A stretch of 64,000 nucleotides of DNA, from assembly GCA_964017155.1 (NCBI GenBank), contig OZ024854.1, positions 16,997,555-17,061,554 on the forward strand, written 5' to 3'. A program made the translations under genes and the position numbers. Of the stretch, positions 63,047 to 64,000 are shown piece by piece. The stretch is from Oasisia sp. SBJ-2009 (Eukaryota; Annelida; Polychaeta; Sabellida; Siboglinidae). How positions within the stretch are numbered: position 1 is the stretch's first letter; each line of letters starts with the position of its first letter. A model generated the notes under the pieces. The model did no database searches. It had not been told where the DNA came from and saw only the letters and a list, made by a program, of their open reading frames with translations.

Positions 63047-63791
63047 CAACGTACTATAATTAATTCAAGCAAAACAACTGTTTATAAGTCTTAATTGATT
63101 CGATAGATGGCACCACGCACCGGCGGGCGCACGGCAGGTGGCGGTAAACTCTGATAGAACGTTCGACGTTCCGTACAAAGACGCTGTAGCGCTTACATTT
63201 TTCCGGCGATATAAACGTTCCGATTGACGTTTCTGCGCATGCGCGATAAATGTAAAATCATCAATGTACAGCGAAAAAACAATTATATAACGCATGTATG
63301 GTAGAAATACTACGGGTTGTTCGTTAGGATGTATATAACCTCTCAGCAAAGTTATTTGTCGCAAATTAACAAGAGGCAAAGAAATTTTGAGGTCTATTTT
63401 GATAGCAAGTGTAAATCACGTGACAGTAGTGCGCCATAATCCGTGATAGTGGTTTATAAAAAAAACTAATATTTTATTGCATTGAACGACATCTTAAGAA
63501 ACTCTTCACAGTAGTCATCACAGGAGAATTAACGAACAGCTCGTGGCATTTATACCAAAAATACTTTGTTGTTTCGTTGAACATTGATGATTTTACATTT
63601 ATTGCGCATGCGCAGAAACGTCAATCGGAACAATTTTCAACGACCGGAAAATTTTAAGCGCTACAACGCTATTTCCGCGTTTTCTGTCTGTGACGTCATA
63701 TAAAAACCAAATCGGCGAGGTCCAAAAACATACCAATAACACATCCAGAAAATCTAGTTTTTTTATTTGTCAAATTCAATTTCGAAGGGAA
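63047..63791. repeat. Inverted-arm repeat unit, copy 3
   Basis: Tail remnant and head (63047-63180), left arm 63186-63268, interior of about 310 bp without the RTE-like insert (the GTATATAACCTCTCAGCAAA site), right arm 63581-63666, then the tail as far as TTCGAAGGGAATA at 63791, where similarity to the other copies stops abruptly. Confidence 0.85.
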
Positions 63792-63985
63792 TAGGGCGTG
63801 CAAGTCTCACGCGCGAAAACGAGACGGGGGACAATTGAGGGCAGGAATTCCATATTCTCCATGTTAACGTATAGGACTTCGTTTTGTTTTTCGTTGTAAT
63901 AATCGAACTGTTCCAGTCTAACTATTTCAGTTATACTGTCCGAAGGATTATTACAAGCAGAAGCAGAGGAACACTTTGCCGGTGA
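63776..63985 (-). other. Open frame near the right edge, unassigned
   Basis: A frame of about 70 codons after an in-frame TGA (63992-63994), with no ATG at its start, containing IVRLEQFDYYNEKQNEVLY and ENMEFLPSIVPRLVFARE. Composition is protein-like and the segment lies where the repeat homology ends, but no family is recognised and no splice sites can be fixed. It may be part of a transposon or chance. Confidence 0.2.
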
Positions 63986-64000
63986 CAATGCTCACGGAAA

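Overview
The window is metazoan nuclear DNA, not prokaryotic. It has GT-AG spliced exons separated by introns of 0.6 to 15 kb, abundant micro- and minisatellites, and remnants of several animal transposon classes. The one conserved host gene I can identify is Wnt7, on the minus strand. The repeat complement (L2/CR1-like and RTE-like LINEs, a Penelope-like element, PIF/Harbinger, long tandem arrays) suggests an invertebrate, perhaps a lophotrochozoan such as a mollusc; the taxon is inference only.

1-29.6 kb: Wnt7, read right to left. Four coding exons are visible (29246-29615, 14087-14246, 13385-13496, 992-1180). Together they give 277 codons in one consistent frame, covering the signal peptide through the palmitoleoylation-site motif CHGVSGSC. 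The cysteine-rich C-terminal exon is not in the window and must lie beyond the left edge. The introns are about 15.0 kb, 590 bp and 12.2 kb, plus an incomplete fourth. Intron 3 is more than half tandem repeat (29-, 37-, 23- and 13-bp units). Intron 1 carries a 7-bp AT satellite of about 2 kb, several (TA)n tracts and a decayed LINE ending in a (ATT)n tail of about 88 units.

29.6-43 kb: a CpG-rich stretch upstream of the Wnt7 start codon that probably holds the 5' UTR and promoter, then a 30-bp minisatellite, a decayed CR1-like LINE, a Penelope-like reverse transcriptase fragment, a striking (GGCGT)115(GGCAT)17 pentamer array and a 17-bp minisatellite. No other host gene is recognisable.

43.6-64 kb: a nest of mobile elements. 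A decayed, circularly permuted copy of an uncharacterised transposon-associated protein lies between inverted flanks (43.6-48.1 kb). A dead PIF/Harbinger transposon with a TAA target duplication occupies 49817-53636. A repeat unit with long inverted arms recurs at 53.6-56.5, 56.5-60.2 and 63.0-63.8 kb. One copy is interrupted by a 5'-truncated RTE-like LINE (53863-55500, 12-bp target duplication, open 542-codon reverse transcriptase). Another is interrupted by an unclassified 2871-bp inverted-repeat element (60172-63042, TGT...ACA ends, 4-bp duplication GCGG). Both insertions have an uninterrupted paralogous site inside the same window, which fixes their boundaries.

Limits: everything was read by eye without alignment software, so repeat boundaries and copy numbers are approximate unless a precise junction is described. 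Family names rest on recognised motifs.
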